Program-made: the position numbers and the translations under genes | The notes under the pieces: model-generated | The model's input: the letters and a program-made list of their open reading frames with translations, nothing else | Told to the model about the DNA's origin: nothing | Databases searched by the model: none | Source: an uncultured Eubacterium sp. | GTDB lineage: Bacteria; Bacillota; Clostridia; Lachnospirales; Lachnospiraceae | Reading direction: 5' to 3' | Length of the DNA: 64,000 bases | Assembly: GCF_937958975.1 (NCBI RefSeq) | Contig: NZ_CALGRE010000011.1 | Coordinates: forward strand, 1 to 64,000 | Shown here: one piece after another, positions 1-8,618 of the stretch | How the letters are laid out: every line of letters begins with the position of its first letter | Position numbering within the stretch: the stretch's first letter is position 1

Positions 1-53
1 ATAAAAAAATCAAAATATTATAAAAAATTAAAATTGTAAGGGAGGAGTTATAT

Positions 54-968
54 ATGAAAGAAAATAAGTTATATGCTTATAAAATGCTTTGCTTTGTGAT
101 ATTAATGTTTTTTGTGGGTTCAATAACAGTAAATGTAGAAGCAAAAGTTAAGAAAAATGCACATGATGTAAAAGCACTGAAACAGATAATAAAGCAGCAA
201 AGAAATAGAGGAGCCGAAGTACCACGAAAGATGAATGCATGGACATATAAGTGGGATAAAAAAACAGGACGGTTAGTTAAAATTGACTGGGAAAATTTAA
301 ACGTAAATGGAAAGGTCGATTTTAACGAATTGAAAGGATTAAAAAATCTAAAGTGTGGTTTAAATGAGATAACAGAATTAAAAGTGAATAGATTACAAAA
401 GTTAGAATATTTAAGCTGTGAAAAGAATCGATTAAAAAAATTAAGAATAACCAGATTAATAAAATTGAAAGTGTTAGACTGTAGTCATAATTATATAAAA
501 AAGTTGGATGTAAATAAAAATATTAAATTACGTTATTTAGGATTCCAGAATAATAAAATTAAAAAAATTGATTTGTCAAAAACAAAAAAAATAAGATTTT
601 TATGGTGCTCTGATAACAAATTAGAAACCTTAAACCTTAGCAAATGCGAACGGATATATCAAGGAATAAACTGTTCAAATAATCAATTAAAAAAACTGAA
701 GTTAAGAAAAAATTCTTTTATAGGATATCTGGATTGCAGTAATAATCAACTTGAAACTTTAAATTTGGATTATATTTATGAGATACAGGATATATATTGT
801 AGAAATAACAAGCTTAAAAAATTAGATTTTACTCATACAGATACATCTTTGTTATTTAAACTTGAAGTAGACATTGATGTTGAAGTGGTAGGGTTGAACG
901 AAAAATATAATAAGAAGCAAAGACCTTTTGAAAATCCAACTTATTGGATATTTGAGAAAGATTTTTAA
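54..968 (+). CDS. Secreted leucine-rich repeat protein
   Basis: This is a 304-residue exported protein of unknown ligand, probably a surface or adhesion factor. A signal peptide covers about residues 1-30 (hydrophobic MLCFVILMFFVGSITV core, then VEAKV). Residues 85-270 carry about nine repeats of roughly 21 residues with the pattern LxxLxCxxNxLxxLxLxx, the curved LRR type with a Cys or Asn before the conserved Asn. No anchor or catalytic motif is visible. The ATG follows GGGAGGAG at a good distance. It stands alone, with its own terminator downstream. The gene is very A/T and Lys/Asn-rich, more so than its housekeeping neighbours. The fold call is firm, the function is not known. Confidence 0.75.
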   Translation: MKENKLYAYKMLCFVILMFFVGSITVNVEAKVKKNAHDVKALKQIIKQQRNRGAEVPRKMNAWTYKWDKKTGRLVKIDWENLNVNGKVDFNELKGLKNLKCGLNEITELKVNRLQKLEYLSCEKNRLKKLRITRLIKLKVLDCSHNYIKKLDVNKNIKLRYLGFQNNKIKKIDLSKTKKIRFLWCSDNKLETLNLSKCERIYQGINCSNNQLKKLKLRKNSFIGYLDCSNNQLETLNLDYIYEIQDIYCRNNKLKKLDFTHTDTSLLFKLEVDIDVEVVGLNEKYNKKQRPFENPTYWIFEKDF

Positions 969-1065
969 AACTTGAAACAGATAGTGGTAATAGGATAATA
1001 GCTTAAGAGCAATAAACTAGTCTGGATATAAACTTAGTTTTAAATATATGATTAAATGGTAGTAT

Positions 1066-1114
1066 TAGAAAACCGGTTAAGTTTTAATAAATTTTAACCG
1101 GTTTTCTGGTTTAT
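1066..1114 (+). terminator. Rho-independent terminator
   Basis: The arms AGAAAACCGGTTAA and TTAACCGGTTTTCT pair perfectly around a short A/T loop, and a T-rich tail follows. It ends the LRR gene upstream. Confidence 0.8.
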
Positions 1115-1181
1115 TTATTGGGACAAAAACTGGTAATATTTCGTTTTATAATTAAGAATACATAGGGAGAGGGAGGATAAT

Positions 1182-2951
1182 ATGAAAAAGATATATAAAT
1201 TGATTGTTGTTACCATTATGCTTACAATATTCACATTTGGAATATCAGAAGCAAATGTTTCAGCAAATGATGATATGATGCAATCGGTAAATTATACATT
1301 GAAAGCTGGAACATTAACAGTATATGGTAATGGTGAAATGCCAAATTCTATGACTTTTGAAGAAAATAAAAATATTAAAAAAGTTATTATTAAAAATGGA
1401 GTGACATCTGTTAGTAATAAAGCATTTAAAAACTGTAGAGAATTGAAGAAAGTCGAGTTTAGTAAAACCGTAAAATCTATAGGATTTTATAGTTTTTATG
1501 GAACGGCAGTAAAAAACGTTGTTATTCCTAAAACAGTAAAAATAATAGGTTCAAAGGCTTTTAATCGTTGTAGAAATTTAAAAAAAGTAGTAATGCCAGG
1601 AAATTTTAAATATCTGACTAAGAAATATAAATTTATGCATGCAATTACTGATAAAAATTGTCAAGTAATACGTTTTAATACAGACTTTAATCCGAATAAT
1701 GTTGAATTTTTGAGAACAAATAAATTTATAGTTAGGAAAGATGATTCTAACTATAGGAGTATTCATGGTTCTATATATAGTAAAGATGGAAAAGAATTAT
1801 TGTTTATACCTTCTAATATGAAAAATCTCAAAGTTAAAAAAGGTTGTGAAATTTTTCATGTTAATGCAATTAATTATTCGATTGCAACCACTACAGATGG
1901 TTGTTATAGGACGGTATGTACAAAACTGAAAAGTATAACATTGCCAAATACGATAAAAAAAATTAAGGGTTATCCTTATACGCAGGAAGAATATTTCGAC
2001 GATTTTGATAAGAGAAGAAATATAAAATTAAATCTTAAGTGTAAACTGTCTGAAAATCAATTATCAAAGTTATTACGACAAGTAGATTTTGATATGAAAG
2101 ATTTGAGCAAAAAGTTACATTTAAACAAAATAAATAAATGTTATTTAAATAAAGCAAATGCAGTAATATGTTATGAAAAGCCAGTTGATAAAAAAGTAAA
2201 TGCAAAAATAGTAGATATTATAATTCCTGACCAGGCAACCAGAATATGTGATATGGTATTTTCGGGGTTGGATGATGTTAAAAAAGTTAAAGTTGGAAAA
2301 AGTGTTAAGTCTATTGGAAATCAAGCTTTTTCTAATGGTAGTATAAAAGAAATAGTTTTGCCTAAAGGGTTAAAAAGAATCGGAAATGAAGCTTTTGGTA
2401 GAGCAGAATCAATGAATAATAAACTTAAGATAAATATTCCTGATACAGTTGAGCATATAGGTAAATTTGCATTTTATGATACATTAATAGGAAATGTTGT
2501 TATACCAGCATCTGTTAAGACAATAGGTAAAGGCGCATTTTGGTGTTTCTCAAGAAAAAAGATTACATATACGATACTTCGTCAGAATAGAAAGGGATAT
2601 GATAAGGATTTTATAGGTGTGGGTAAAAATATAACATTGAAATATAAAGGAAATGTATCATATTATTCTACAAATGCAGAACTAGTTACAAGTGAGTCTT
2701 ATTATGAAAAAAATACATATAAACATAATATATATTGGAATAAAATAAAAAATATAGATGGGTATAAAATAGAACTTATTAAGTATAATGGCAAAAATAA
2801 GTCGACAAAAAAATATAATGTAAAAGCAAATAAATCGGAAATACATATAAAAATGAAAGGTGAGTATACTAAGCTAGTTGTAAAAATGAAGCCTTATAAA
2901 ATAGTAAAAGGGAAAACAGTATATGGAAAAACAACAAAAGTTATAGATTAA
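1182..2951 (+). CDS. Secreted BspA-like leucine-rich repeat protein
   Basis: This 589-residue protein has a signal peptide (residues 1-28, ending near NVSAND). It carries two blocks of LRR_5/BspA repeats, about residues 40-130 and 345-470. Repeats read like SVSNKAFKNCRELKKVEFSKTVKSIG and KSIGNQAFSNGSIKEIVLPKG-type units, the treponemal/BspA pattern found in host-binding surface proteins. The middle (residues 150-330) is less regular. The last 90 residues resemble the Lys-rich fibronectin-III-like tail seen in other secreted proteins of this window, but end in TKVID rather than KIKK. A strong GGGAGGATAAT precedes the ATG. Surface localisation is inferred; no LPXTG anchor is present. Confidence 0.75.
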   Translation: MKKIYKLIVVTIMLTIFTFGISEANVSANDDMMQSVNYTLKAGTLTVYGNGEMPNSMTFEENKNIKKVIIKNGVTSVSNKAFKNCRELKKVEFSKTVKSIGFYSFYGTAVKNVVIPKTVKIIGSKAFNRCRNLKKVVMPGNFKYLTKKYKFMHAITDKNCQVIRFNTDFNPNNVEFLRTNKFIVRKDDSNYRSIHGSIYSKDGKELLFIPSNMKNLKVKKGCEIFHVNAINYSIATTTDGCYRTVCTKLKSITLPNTIKKIKGYPYTQEEYFDDFDKRRNIKLNLKCKLSENQLSKLLRQVDFDMKDLSKKLHLNKINKCYLNKANAVICYEKPVDKKVNAKIVDIIIPDQATRICDMVFSGLDDVKKVKVGKSVKSIGNQAFSNGSIKEIVLPKGLKRIGNEAFGRAESMNNKLKINIPDTVEHIGKFAFYDTLIGNVVIPASVKTIGKGAFWCFSRKKITYTILRQNRKGYDKDFIGVGKNITLKYKGNVSYYSTNAELVTSESYYEKNTYKHNIYWNKIKNIDGYKIELIKYNGKNKSTKKYNVKANKSEIHIKMKGEYTKLVVKMKPYKIVKGKTVYGKTTKVID

Positions 2952-3021
2952 AGAGAGTGCTTGTAGATAGTAATTTATAGATATTGAAATATAATAGAAA
3001 ATTTAAAATTCTATTTTTATC

Positions 3022-3050
3022 TTGACCACATAATTTAGGAAATGTAAAAT
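3022..3050 (+). promoter_or_regulatory. Sigma-A type promoter of yqeY
   Basis: TTGACC at 3022-3027 and TAAAAT at 3045-3050 are separated by 17 bases, close to the vegetative consensus, 31 bases before the yqeY start. Confidence 0.7.
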
Positions 3051-3080
3051 AGATAAAAATGTAAAGTTAGGAGAAAGGAA

Positions 3081-3518
3081 ATGGATATTAAAATATTACA
3101 AAAAGACATGATTGCTGCAATGAAAGCGAGAGACAAGGCAAGAAAAGAGTCAATCTCAGCACTAATTCAGGCAATTAAAAAAGTAGCGATTGATGCAGGA
3201 TGCAGAGAAGATATTCCGGAGGAAATGGTAAATAAAGTAATCTTAAAAGAATTAAAGACAGTAAAAGAACAGATAGACAGCTGTCCGGCGGACAGAACAG
3301 ATTTACTTGAGGAATATCAGGCAAGGTATGATGTGTTCAATGAATATGCACCAAAGCTTATGAGTGCAGAAGAGGTAGAAGCTGAGTTAAATGAGAAATT
3401 TGCAGATGTGATTGCGACAAAGAACAAAGGTCAGATAATGAAAACTGTGATGCCGGCGTTTAAGGGGAGAGCAGATGGAAAAGTAATTAATCAGATTGTT
3501 GCAAAACTTTGTCAGTAG
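3081..3518 (+). CDS. yqeY: GatB/YqeY domain-containing protein
   Basis: This 145-residue protein is full length for the YqeY family. The family shares the tRNA-binding tail domain of GatB, the Asp/Glu-tRNA amidotransferase B subunit, but its own role is not settled. The sequence opens with MDIKILQKDMIAAMKARDK, shows the conserved R-x-x-x-I-S-x-L-I-x-A-I-K helix at 22-35, and ends with the small helical domain (AFKGRADGKVINQIVAKL). An AGGAGAAAGG site precedes the ATG. It has its own promoter and terminator and so is monocistronic. Confidence 0.93.
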   Translation: MDIKILQKDMIAAMKARDKARKESISALIQAIKKVAIDAGCREDIPEEMVNKVILKELKTVKEQIDSCPADRTDLLEEYQARYDVFNEYAPKLMSAEEVEAELNEKFADVIATKNKGQIMKTVMPAFKGRADGKVINQIVAKLCQ

Positions 3519-3524
3519 AGATAG

Positions 3525-3557
3525 ACGTAGGACTTTGTATAAGTTCTACGTTTTTTG
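3525..3557 (+). terminator. Rho-independent terminator of yqeY
   Basis: ACGTAGGACTT pairs with AAGTTCTACGT around a 5-base loop and is followed by TTTTTT. Confidence 0.85.
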
Positions 3558-3613
3558 TGATGGCGACGAGGAAAATGGACCTCATGCTTGCATAGATGGA
3601 CATTTGACGACCG

Positions 3614-3661
3614 CTTACAATCCCGGAATGCGGCTGATGCCGCTTCCGGTGATTGTATAAG
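3614..3661. repeat. Long imperfect palindrome in intergenic DNA
   Basis: CTTACAATC plus CCGGAATGCGGC on the left pairs with GCCGCTTCCGG plus GATTGTATAAG on the right around a TGAT loop. The G/C-rich core stands out from the A/T-rich surroundings. It has no T-tail and lies beyond the yqeY terminator, so it looks like a REP-type element rather than a terminator. Confidence 0.55.
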
Positions 3662-3693
3662 AGTTCCGAAAAAAAGTTATATTTATGTAGATA

Positions 3694-3733
3694 CCCCTGT
3701 TTCCTGTGAAAAGCTTGAAACAAGGGAGATAGG
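3694..3733 (-). terminator. Possible terminator of the ytaF-like gene
   Basis: CCCCTGTTTC (3694-3703) pairs with GAAACAAGGG (3717-3726). On the minus strand it lies just past the stop of the membrane-protein gene. A T-run appears only about 15 bases further on, so the call is tentative. Confidence 0.4.
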
Positions 3734-3741
3734 GTGGGATG

Positions 3742-4365
3742 TCATAGTTTAGAGAAGGCAAGAGCAATAAATAAAATCCCCCCAACCCATGACAAATCCA
3801 TTGAAAATTTTCTGCTGATTTTATGTCCAAGGCATTGTCCTAGGCACGTAAATATACATCCCAGAATAAAGGCACATATTACAGTCCACACAATAGAGAT
3901 TTTTAAAAAGGCAGCCATTGTTCCGGCTATCAGGCTGTCAATGGACATTGCGACGGAGAAAAATACAATTTCTTTTAGAGAAAGTTTCTTATTTTTATCT
4001 GCGTCGGCTTCTAAGGGATTACAATAAATATTAATAATAAACTTTAAGTTTGAAAACCCGAGATGAATTTTTTTTTGCATGTTTTGATGTTTTTTAACAA
4101 ATCGTTTTATAATGGAATCGGAGAACTTGAGAAGTCCTAAAAATAGAAGGCTAAAAAAACAAATTTCTTTTGTAAAAGTTTCCGGAATCCAGCTGTCAAG
4201 TAAGGTGCCAAAAGAAAGAGCGACACCCAGAAACATACTGCATATGCCGTTTGCAATTATAATCTGTAGACGAGACAAAACAACCTGATTTGTGCCATAA
4301 GCAATACTTGCCACAAAGATATCTATGCATAATGCAAAAACAAGAAGAATAATGTTGAGGAGCAT
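3742..4365 (-). CDS. ytaF: YtaF/MntP-like membrane protein
   Basis: This 207-residue polytopic membrane protein has two similar halves of about three helices each (residues 1-85 and 133-207). Each half carries a conserved membrane Asp: ALCIDIFVASIAYG at 11-24 and AMSIDSLIAGT at 139-149. This is the MntP/YtaF layout. Between the halves, residues 121-132 (DADKNKKLSLKE) fit an EF-hand-like loop, the insertion typical of YtaF, a protein linked to sporulation. The family suggests divalent cation export, but the substrate is not established for this branch. The gene is divergent from the large beta-helix gene. Confidence 0.8.
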   Translation of the reverse strand: MLLNIILLVFALCIDIFVASIAYGTNQVVLSRLQIIIANGICSMFLGVALSFGTLLDSWIPETFTKEICFFSLLFLGLLKFSDSIIKRFVKKHQNMQKKIHLGFSNLKFIINIYCNPLEADADKNKKLSLKEIVFFSVAMSIDSLIAGTMAAFLKISIVWTVICAFILGCIFTCLGQCLGHKISRKFSMDLSWVGGILFIALAFSKL

Positions 4366-4505
4366 ATCTCAAAAAAGCCTTTTTTTATATTATATTCTGT
4401 TAGCAGAGATTCGTTTATAATATTTGTTTGATGGAAAATTCCTAAAAAGAAAATGGGAAATTCTGTTTTTTAGATTAAGTAGTTTTTTTTTATCTTGCAT
4501 TGAAA

Positions 4506-4511
4506 TATAAT
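4506..4511 (+). promoter_or_regulatory. Possible -10 element of the beta-helix gene
   Basis: A TATAAT box lies 54 bases before the start of the large secreted protein. Only a T-run sits where the -35 would be, so the promoter is tentative. The rest of the 199-base divergent gap shows no other clear signal. Confidence 0.35.
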
Positions 4512-4564
4512 ATATTTAAATGTAACATAGCAATGATAACGATAACAAATAAAAGGAGAATGAT

Positions 4565-7500
4565 ATGAAAAGGAGAGTTTTAGCATTTGTTTGCACATTG
4601 GCAATGATTGTTTCGGCAATGCCGGTCACAGGGCTGCATGTAACAAAAGTTATGGCTGCTGCGGACAAGCCGGATAATCTGCAATTAAAAGTTGAAAATA
4701 ACAAAGATGTAATATCGTGGGATGAAGTAACGGGTGCTTCATCATATAAGATATATAAGTCGAATAGTAGATTTGGAACATATAGTCTGGTAAATACAAC
4801 AACAGAACGGAGTTTTAGCTGTGAGGCAAAACAGGGTACATATTATAAAGTATCTGCTGAGTTGAATGGAAAGGAAACAGAAAAGTCCTCACCTGTTTCC
4901 GAAGAAACCGCCTTATTTGGAGAGAATGTTCTTATCTATTCACCGGAAGATAATAACTCTGAAATACAAAGAGAAGTGGACAGGCTTTTTACACAACAGG
5001 AAGAGGCACAGTTTGATGAAAACAGATATGCGGTAATGTTCAAAAAAGGAAAGTATTCAGATAACCTAAAATTAAACGTAGGATTTTATACACAGGTTGC
5101 AGGGCTTGGTGCTTTGCCTACAGATACTGCTATCGGAAATATTGAAGTGAGTGCAAACTGGCTTTTTGCAAATAATGGCGAGACAAAAAATGCTACGCAG
5201 AACTTTTGGAGAAGTGTAGAGAATTTAACAGTAAACAGCAATGTAATGTGGGCTGTTTCACAGGCTACTGCTTTTAGGAGAATGAATGTAAAAGGAAACG
5301 TTACTCTCGTTGACAATGGAAGTTGGGCAAGCGGAGGCTATATGTCAGATTCAAAGATTTCCAATACATTAGATTTGGCATCACAGCAGCAGTGGTTTAA
5401 CAGAAATACAGAAGCTAAGTCATTTCAGGGAACAAGCTGGAATTTAGTGGATGTAGGGTGTGTAGGTGACAGCGATAGAGTAAATAATACATCAACAGTT
5501 CAAAATACGGTTATATCTGATACGCCGGGGACGGCAGAACGTCCGTATCTGGTCTGTGATGATAATAATAATTATAGTGTCTTTGTACCTGCATATAAGG
5601 AAAATACAGTAGGTATTTCCTGGGCGAACGGTAAGGAAGATGGAAAAAGCATACCGATAGAACAGTTTTATGTCGCAAAACCGGATACAGATACAGCTGA
5701 CACAATAAATGCAGCATTAAAGAGCGGGAAGCATTTATTGCTTACACCGGGCATTTATAGAATTGACAAGCCAATCGAAATAACCAATGCGGATACGGTT
5801 GTTTTGGGTCTCGGATATGCCACATTAGAACCAATTAATGGTACGGAAGCAATGAAAATCGCAGATGTTGACGGTGTGAGAGTGGCAGGACTTTTATTTG
5901 AGGCAGGACATAAAAATTCAGAAACCCTGCTTAGAGTAGGTGAGGAAAAAACAGGACAAAGCCATGCAGCGAATCCGGTGGTGTTGTCGGATATATTCTT
6001 CCGTGTAGGTGGAGCAAACCACACTCAGACGGTGAGTTGTGATACATGTGTTCAAATTAACAGCAATAATGTAATCGGAGATAATTTCTGGGTATGGAGA
6101 GCGGACCATGGCTGGGATGCCAGTGTAGGCTGGGATGAAAATATCTGTTATAACGGATTGATTGTAAATGGTGATAATGTGACAATTTATGCTTTGATGG
6201 TGGAACATTTTGAGGAATATCAGACTATATGGAATGGTAATGGCGGAAAAATGTATTTTTATCAGAGCGAAATGCCATATGATGTACCAAGTACGGAAGC
6301 ATATATGAGTCACAATGGAACTGTTGAAGGATGGGCATCCTATAAGGTAGCAGATACTGTTGAGACACACGAGGCTTATGGACTTGGAATGTATTCTTTC
6401 TATACAGGTGCAACCATTGACCAGGAGCGTGCAATGGAAGTGCCAAATGCTAAGGGAGTAAAGGTTACAAATGCTTTGACACATAATCTTGCAAATTCCA
6501 GTCAGGTAAAACATGTCATTAACAATGCAGGGACATCCACAAAAGATGATTATTGTCCAACAATAAAATTGTATAACGATAATTATGTTGGGAAAATTAC
6601 GATAACTCCATCAGGAGCATACACGAATGCACAGATGGTTACAATAAACTGTGAAACAGAAGGAGCGCAGGTATATTATACGACAGATGGAAGCACACCT
6701 TCAAAAACAAATGGAACATTATATACGAAATCTTTTGAGGTAAATGAGACAACAACAGTAAAGGCAAAAGCTTTTGTGGATGGAAAGAATCCGTCAGAGA
6801 CTACAGCTAATATTGTGATTGACGACAAAAATATTGCACTCGGAAAGACGGTAACATCAAGTTCTGTGCGTGAGGGAAGTGGAAATCGTGCGATGTATGC
6901 GATTGATGGTGATAATAGTACGAGATGGGAGTCTGAATGGCAGGATAACGAGTGGCTGAAAGTTGACCTTGGTGGAATGTATGAAGTGACAGGGTTCAAG
7001 ATTATATGGGACTGGGCAGCGGCAAGAGATTATAATGTACAGATTTCAGAGGACGGTGCAAATTGGAGTAACATATATAAGAAAACATCCGGTTCCAGTA
7101 ATGCAACTGTAAAATATACATTTAAAAATAAAAAGAGAGCAAGATATATCAGAATTTATTGCACAGCAAGGGTTTCGGAATATGGAAATTCAATCGTATC
7201 ATTTGAAGTTTACGGAAATACAATAAACAATGTCAAAGTTGCGGATAAGCCTGATACACTACAAATTCAGAGTGTTAAAGCAAATGACGTGACATTGAAT
7301 TGGAGGGCTTCAGGAAATGCTAAGTATTACAATGTATATCGTGCAACAGGAATCAGTGGAAAATATCTTCAGATAAATAAAGCTCCTGTTAGCGAAAATA
7401 CATATACGGATAAAGTAAATGTTTTAAATGCGTCAAAATATTCTTATAAAGTATCTGCTGTATCTGAGGGAGGATATGAATCAGCGCTTTCCGATTTTGT

Positions 7501-8440
7501 AGTGTTAAGTACAAGAGATAACTATGGAAAACAGGCATTTGATTATAGTCCTGAGGCAAATACAACACAGGACCCGGAAGAGCCAAAGTATCCAAATGAA
7601 AGTATAGTAGATGATGAAGAAGAATTAAATAATCAGGCGTCCGAAGTGACAGATGCAGAGGGGAGACACGAGGCAGAGGATAGCGATTTAGTTGGCGGTG
7701 GAAGTATTTCTACTGTAGATAAAGGCTCTTGGAATAATTTCTCCGGGCTTTCCTATGTTGAAAATCTAAATGATAATACAAAGGATAATATTCATCAGTA
7801 TATATCTTTTAAAGTAAAAGCAGACAAGAGTGGAATTTATAGAATAACTGTAGGATATACAGGCACAGATGCAGGTACTAAGTTGGGTGTTGCAGTAGAC
7901 AATGGAAAGTGGAAACTGATTGAAACAATTCCATCAGAAAATTGGTGCCTAACAGAAGCAATTTCTATGGACATAAAATTAAACAAAGGATTAAATACAG
8001 TAAAAGTTTCCGGCGCCGTGGATGGTGGATGGCTGTGTCTTGATTATGTGGATATAAAATTTGCCAGAGAAGAAGCGACGACCGGTGTGCATCCAGAAAC
8101 TACTCGGAAACCGGTTGAGACAACAGGTAAGGCAAAGCCAATTAAGGTAAAAGGAACGACTGTTAAATCTGTAACGAAAAAGAAATCATCGACCAAAGCA
8201 AAAATTTCTCTCAAGAAAGTAAGTGGAGCAAAAAGCTATAAAATACAGATTTCGACATCTAAAAAATTTAAAAAAGTCCTTGTCACAAAGACTGTAAAAA
8301 AAGCTAATTTTACTATAAAAAGCAAAAAAATAAAAAATAAGAAAAATATGTATGTGAGAGTACAGGTCTGCAAGATTATAAAAGGTAAAAAGTATTACAG
8401 TTCATGGTCTAAGGCGAAGAAATTTAAAATAAAGAAATAG
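4565..8440 (+). CDS. Large secreted beta-helix glycan-active protein, possibly GH87-like
   Basis: A 1291-residue exported modular protein. A signal peptide (1-31) precedes a fibronectin-III domain (35-112), then a right-handed beta-helix region (about 120-670) with the phrases FWRSVENLTV, GSWASGGYMSDSKI, FFRVGG and WNGNGGKMYFYQ. Next come a chitobiase-type FN3-like domain (677-756), a discoidin F5/8C domain (756-887), a second FN3 (892-982), a CBM6-like domain (1026-1169), a Thr-rich linker and a Lys-rich C-terminal module ending KIKK. Actinobacterial relatives are often mislabelled adenylyl cyclase. Asp514, Asp537 and Asn538 match the spacing I recall for the GH87 alpha-1,3-glucanase acids, with the last replaced. 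A glycan-active role is likely, the exact family is inference. A GGAG site precedes the ATG. Confidence 0.7.
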   Translation: MKRRVLAFVCTLAMIVSAMPVTGLHVTKVMAAADKPDNLQLKVENNKDVISWDEVTGASSYKIYKSNSRFGTYSLVNTTTERSFSCEAKQGTYYKVSAELNGKETEKSSPVSEETALFGENVLIYSPEDNNSEIQREVDRLFTQQEEAQFDENRYAVMFKKGKYSDNLKLNVGFYTQVAGLGALPTDTAIGNIEVSANWLFANNGETKNATQNFWRSVENLTVNSNVMWAVSQATAFRRMNVKGNVTLVDNGSWASGGYMSDSKISNTLDLASQQQWFNRNTEAKSFQGTSWNLVDVGCVGDSDRVNNTSTVQNTVISDTPGTAERPYLVCDDNNNYSVFVPAYKENTVGISWANGKEDGKSIPIEQFYVAKPDTDTADTINAALKSGKHLLLTPGIYRIDKPIEITNADTVVLGLGYATLEPINGTEAMKIADVDGVRVAGLLFEAGHKNSETLLRVGEEKTGQSHAANPVVLSDIFFRVGGANHTQTVSCDTCVQINSNNVIGDNFWVWRADHGWDASVGWDENICYNGLIVNGDNVTIYALMVEHFEEYQTIWNGNGGKMYFYQSEMPYDVPSTEAYMSHNGTVEGWASYKVADTVETHEAYGLGMYSFYTGATIDQERAMEVPNAKGVKVTNALTHNLANSSQVKHVINNAGTSTKDDYCPTIKLYNDNYVGKITITPSGAYTNAQMVTINCETEGAQVYYTTDGSTPSKTNGTLYTKSFEVNETTTVKAKAFVDGKNPSETTANIVIDDKNIALGKTVTSSSVREGSGNRAMYAIDGDNSTRWESEWQDNEWLKVDLGGMYEVTGFKIIWDWAAARDYNVQISEDGANWSNIYKKTSGSSNATVKYTFKNKKRARYIRIYCTARVSEYGNSIVSFEVYGNTINNVKVADKPDTLQIQSVKANDVTLNWRASGNAKYYNVYRATGISGKYLQINKAPVSENTYTDKVNVLNASKYSYKVSAVSEGGYESALSDFVVLSTRDNYGKQAFDYSPEANTTQDPEEPKYPNESIVDDEEELNNQASEVTDAEGRHEAEDSDLVGGGSISTVDKGSWNNFSGLSYVENLNDNTKDNIHQYISFKVKADKSGIYRITVGYTGTDAGTKLGVAVDNGKWKLIETIPSENWCLTEAISMDIKLNKGLNTVKVSGAVDGGWLCLDYVDIKFAREEATTGVHPETTRKPVETTGKAKPIKVKGTTVKSVTKKKSSTKAKISLKKVSGAKSYKIQISTSKKFKKVLVTKTVKKANFTIKSKKIKNKKNMYVRVQVCKIIKGKKYYSSWSKAKKFKIKK

Positions 8441-8445
8441 AAAAA

Positions 8446-8482
8446 TGGGTACGCTAAAATAAAATGCGTACCCACTTCTTTT
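8446..8482 (+). terminator. Rho-independent terminator
   Basis: TGGGTACGC and GCGTACCCA pair perfectly across an 11-base loop, with a T-rich tail. Confidence 0.85.
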
Positions 8483-8618
8483 GCTATAATTTATAAAATT
8501 ATTATTACTATTTCCAAATATGAGGGGTAGTTTTGAAAGTGAGGGTGTGCTATACTTTATAAAGCAAAAAGCATATTGTGCGGTTTATTAAACGTTTTGT
8601 GAGATAATGGAGGATTTT

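Noticed and set aside
5918..6514. 198-codon minus-strand frame inside the beta-helix gene
   Set aside because: Lies wholly antisense to a well supported domain, has no ribosome site and a Cys/Ile/His-rich composition typical of shadow frames.
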